A DNA stretch of 64,000 nt from Psychrobacter luti. Lineage in GTDB: Bacteria > Pseudomonadota > Gammaproteobacteria > Pseudomonadales > Moraxellaceae. Shown here one piece after another: positions 61,498 to 64,000 of this stretch (the stretch's first letter is position 1; every line of letters begins with the position of its first letter). The position numbers and the translations under genes were made by a program. The stretch spans positions 248,001 through 312,000 of the forward strand of contig NZ_JACHXL010000001.1 in assembly GCF_014192115.1 (NCBI RefSeq), in the 5' to 3' direction. The notes below the pieces were generated by a model, which saw only the letters and a program-made list of their open reading frames with translations, ran no database searches and was not told the DNA's origin.

Positions 61498-64000
61498 ATG
61501 AACCGGAATTATAAAGTCATATGGAATGCGTCTTTGAACTGCTTTATGGCAGTTTCTGAGTACGCCAAAGCGCGTGGTAAGTCGTCAAAATCTAGCGTGA
61601 GCTCAAACGCTACTATCAATACCACATCCAATCTTTCATCTACAAATGCTTTTCGACTCACAGCTATTGGGTTAGGGTTAATGGCTGCTGGACTAATGTC
61701 GCCCCAAGTCTTTGCGGCAACTGGTATTACTGGCGGTACAGGAAGTGGAACTGCAATATCAAAGACTAATACAGAGTGTGGCACAGGTGTCTCACAAGCG
61801 AGTGCTGGTTTAAATAATAGTATCGCTGTTGGCTGTGGCTCTGTTGCAGACCTATCAAATGATCCAGCAGTTCATTTTTATCAAAGAGGTAACCCCGAAA
61901 ATCTGAATATTGATTTAACAACAAATTTCAACTCTACATCAATTGGTACAGGGGCAAGAGCAACTGAAGCAGGTACATCATTAGGAATGAATGCTTCGTC
62001 AAGCAATCTTGGTGTTGCTTTAGGTATTCAAGCAAAATCTGAGAATGTAGCAGCTCTTGCTATTGGGCCAGCAGCTTTAGCAAAGGGAAATACGTCACTT
62101 GCTTTAGGTCGTCAATCTGCAGCGACAGCTGACTTTGCACAAGCAATTGGTAACGTAGCTTCTGCTACTGGTAAGGGTTCCTTAGCAGTGGGTCATTCTG
62201 CTAGAGCAGAAGGGTACCGTTCGATTGCTATTGGCTCTGCAGATATTAATGGCGCGAGCGCTACAGGCACACAGTCTGGTGTTGTATACCAAACTAACCA
62301 GCAGACTTTGTCTAAAGGTTTGGACAGCATTGCAATTGGCTCAGGCGCTATCGCAGATGCTACGTTCGGGATTGGTGCTAGTGGAACTGCTTCTACTGCA
62401 ATAGGTAAAACAGCAAAGGCTCAAGGACCTAATACGCTAGCTTTGGGTGCTAACTCTGACGCGAAAAACGGTACTGCAGTCGGGTCAGGTTCTATTGTTC
62501 GCAACGGTGGATTAGCAGTTGGGATGCATGCTGATGCTGGGCCAGGTTTAAGCTTCTTACCGACCAGTAACGTCGCTTTAGGTGATGACTCAAAAGTAAC
62601 GGGCGGTGGATTTAACGTTGCTTTGGGTGCAATGGCTGTCGCAGGCGACAGTGATTTAAGTGCGCAGGCATTTAGACCTACAGGTAGTGCTGTTGCAGGC
62701 GAGAATGCAGTTGGTGAAGTTTCGATAGGTGGTGATAGTTCCGGACAGTATATAGGTGGATCTGTATATCGTCGTATTACTAACCTTGCTGCAGGTGCTG
62801 CTGACACAGACGGAGTGAACGTTAGCCAGTTAAAGACTGTAGCAGCAGCTGCAGAAGCAAGCAAAATTAAATATGTCAGTATCCACTCTACAGGTGGCAC
62901 TAACGAAGACAACTTAGGTGCTAGCGGTGAGGACAGTATTGCGATTGGTAAGAATGCCTCTGCAACTGGTATGACAACAGTAGCCATAGGTTTAAACGCT
63001 GGTGTTGGTTCAACTCAGTCGGAAGGAGTCTCAGTTGGTAATCGATCTGGCCAAAACGTACTTTCTGACGGTAACACCGCCTTAGGAGTCGATGCCGGTT
63101 CAAATGTAGGCTCTACGCCAAGAGCTACATTCGATGGCAAGCCTGCATATAGCCCCTTTACAATCGTGGGGCAAAACACTGGGGTAGGTGCAGCGGCTGG
63201 TAAAAATGTCTATGGAAACTCTAACTCAGCATTGGGTGAGCGTGCAGGTCGTGAAGTTGATGGTCACGCCAATACATCTGTTGGTGCTTTCTCAGGTAAC
63301 AACGTAATTGGTAGTGCTAACGTTGCAATGGGCGCTAATGCCGGTGTCATTGTTAAGGGCGACAGAAATACGGCGATTGGTAACTTCGCTGGAGCCTACG
63401 TTGACGGTAAAGTCAACTCAGCATTTGGTAACGGTGCTGGTTCAAATATTAAAGGTGAGTATAACCTTGCTCTAGGTTCTGGTGCAGGCGCTGGCATCAC
63501 TAATGATTTGACAGTAGCCATTGGTAATAATGCCGGCAATATCCAGAACGGACAGATCGGTAAAAACAGCATATCAGTAGGTACTAACTCTTCAGCTCAA
63601 GGCCACAGCAGCATAGCACTTGGACGTGGATCTGTTTCTGCTGGCAAAAATGCCACAGGTATCGGCGTTCTAGCTAAGGCTGGTGGTGAATCGAGCGTGG
63701 CCATCGGTGACGGCGCTGAGGCAAGCGGTAAAGATAGCATCGCTATCGGTACTGGAAACAAAGTAATTGGTAATAATTCAGGCGCATTTGGTGATCCTAA
63801 TATTGTCAGTGGTACGAGTAGTTATGTAGTTGGTAATAACAATACGATTAGTAATAACAATACCTTTGTTTTAGGTAATGATGTTGTTACAACTCAAGAT
63901 AACAGTATTGTATTGGGTAACTTATCTACTGATCGTGCTGCTACGACTGAGACTGGCATTACTATTAATACAATACACTATACTTATGCAGGGCAAGGGT
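61498..64000 (+). CDS. Trimeric autotransporter adhesin (YadA-like), 3' truncated by window edge
   Basis: Type Vc secreted surface adhesin; 834 codons are open to the window edge, so the stalk and beta-barrel anchor lie beyond it. The extended signal peptide starts MNRNYKVIWNASLNCFMAVSEY and ends in a hydrophobic run with cleavage near VFA-ATG (about residue 73). Head repeats of the IAIG/AxG type follow (for example SLALGRQSAA, SIAIGSGA). A neck-like ITNLAAGAADTDGVNVSQLK segment lies at about residues 426-447, then a second head with N-x-A-x-G-x-x-A-G repeats (VAMGANAG, TAIGNFAG, SAFGNGAG, LALGSGAG). Two cysteines, Cys94 and Cys113, stand near the mature N-terminus. ATG 61498 follows AAGGGAG. 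Confidence 0.93.
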   Translation, partial: MNRNYKVIWNASLNCFMAVSEYAKARGKSSKSSVSSNATINTTSNLSSTNAFRLTAIGLGLMAAGLMSPQVFAATGITGGTGSGTAISKTNTECGTGVSQASAGLNNSIAVGCGSVADLSNDPAVHFYQRGNPENLNIDLTTNFNSTSIGTGARATEAGTSLGMNASSSNLGVALGIQAKSENVAALAIGPAALAKGNTSLALGRQSAATADFAQAIGNVASATGKGSLAVGHSARAEGYRSIAIGSADINGASATGTQSGVVYQTNQQTLSKGLDSIAIGSGAIADATFGIGASGTASTAIGKTAKAQGPNTLALGANSDAKNGTAVGSGSIVRNGGLAVGMHADAGPGLSFLPTSNVALGDDSKVTGGGFNVALGAMAVAGDSDLSAQAFRPTGSAVAGENAVGEVSIGGDSSGQYIGGSVYRRITNLAAGAADTDGVNVSQLKTVAAAAEASKIKYVSIHSTGGTNEDNLGASGEDSIAIGKNASATGMTTVAIGLNAGVGSTQSEGVSVGNRSGQNVLSDGNTALGVDAGSNVGSTPRATFDGKPAYSPFTIVGQNTGVGAAAGKNVYGNSNSALGERAGREVDGHANTSVGAFSGNNVIGSANVAMGANAGVIVKGDRNTAIGNFAGAYVDGKVNSAFGNGAGSNIKGEYNLALGSGAGAGITNDLTVAIGNNAGNIQNGQIGKNSISVGTNSSAQGHSSIALGRGSVSAGKNATGIGVLAKAGGESSVAIGDGAEASGKDSIAIGTGNKVIGNNSGAFGDPNIVSGTSSYVVGNNNTISNNNTFVLGNDVVTTQDNSIVLGNLSTDRAATTETGITINTIHYTYAGQG

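Noticed and set aside
62421..62987. Minus-strand open frame of 188 codons inside the adhesin
   Set aside because: Proline/alanine-rich antisense shadow of glycine-rich head repeats; the plus-strand frame has a full signal peptide and head motifs.
61780..63900. CRISPR-like or tandem DNA repeats
   Set aside because: The repetition is at protein level (head repeats of an adhesin) with variable spacing and no conserved DNA repeat.
1..64000. tRNA, rRNA, insertion sequence, prophage or integron
   Set aside because: No cloverleaf, transposase, integrase or phage structural gene was recognised on either strand.

Overview
The window is a stretch of bacterial chromosome from a gammaproteobacterium of the family Moraxellaceae, most likely Psychrobacter. 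The clues are the TyrA-AroA fusion behind pheA and hisC, the glnE-ilvE start, moderate-to-low GC, AAGGA-type ribosome binding sites, and the overall style of the proteins. This assignment is inference from family knowledge; no 16S or tRNA gene is present. I see no prophage, insertion sequence, CRISPR array, tRNA or rRNA gene. Almost everything is core metabolism, with a few accessory patches.

Layout. 1-3.8 kb: 3' part of glnE, then ilvE. 3.97-9.5 kb: a visibly AT-rich cell-surface block with two tandem paralogous GT4 glycosyltransferases facing a fused double GT2 glycosyltransferase, a GT-A type transferase and an LpxL-type acyltransferase. This looks like a lipooligosaccharide core and lipid A block. 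9.6-12.9 kb: aspS and a divergent SohB-type protease that lacks the usual membrane anchor. 13.1-22 kb: a lipid/acid catabolism block with an ACAD10/11-type acyl-CoA dehydrogenase, a matching APH-like kinase, a histidine-phosphatase-fold protein, an SDR and two tandem FadD paralogs. 22.3-24.6 kb: ybgC-fetA-fetB operon. 24.9-36.8 kb: xth, argJ, a DUF4377 lipoprotein, sdaA, a uracil/xanthine permease, a DMT exporter, a WG-repeat protein, an alpha/beta hydrolase with a 54-residue rubredoxin, apt and a small exported protein. 36.9-43.3 kb: tal and the aromatic amino-acid cluster pheA-hisC-tyrA/aroA. 43.6-50.1 kb: rarD, folB and a degenerate folK, an SDR, DUF924, cysE, ytoQ, trmJ and a stand-alone Hpt protein. 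50.2-57.8 kb: dnaE, a DadA-type dehydrogenase and ggt. 58.0-64 kb: a Spy/CpxP-like lipoprotein divergent from a CpxR/CpxA-like two-component system, then a large trimeric autotransporter adhesin that runs off the right edge.

Most notable points. (1) The split ACAD10/11-like kinase plus dehydrogenase set with a phosphatase-fold gene, an SDR and acyl-CoA ligases resembles in content the levulinate (lva) 4-hydroxyacyl-CoA pathway. (2) The tandem GT2 double-domain protein and its AT-rich neighbourhood. (3) An array of inverted repeats between the Spy-like gene and the two-component system. (4) A trimeric adhesin with an unusual cysteine pair in its passenger and two head regions separated by a neck. 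Several proteins depart from family norms: the phosphatase-like protein lacks the second histidine, the FolK-like protein lacks key residues, and SohB lacks its anchor.

Limits: no alignments or searches were run. Identities are from motif recognition, and starts were chosen by Shine-Dalgarno position and family length.
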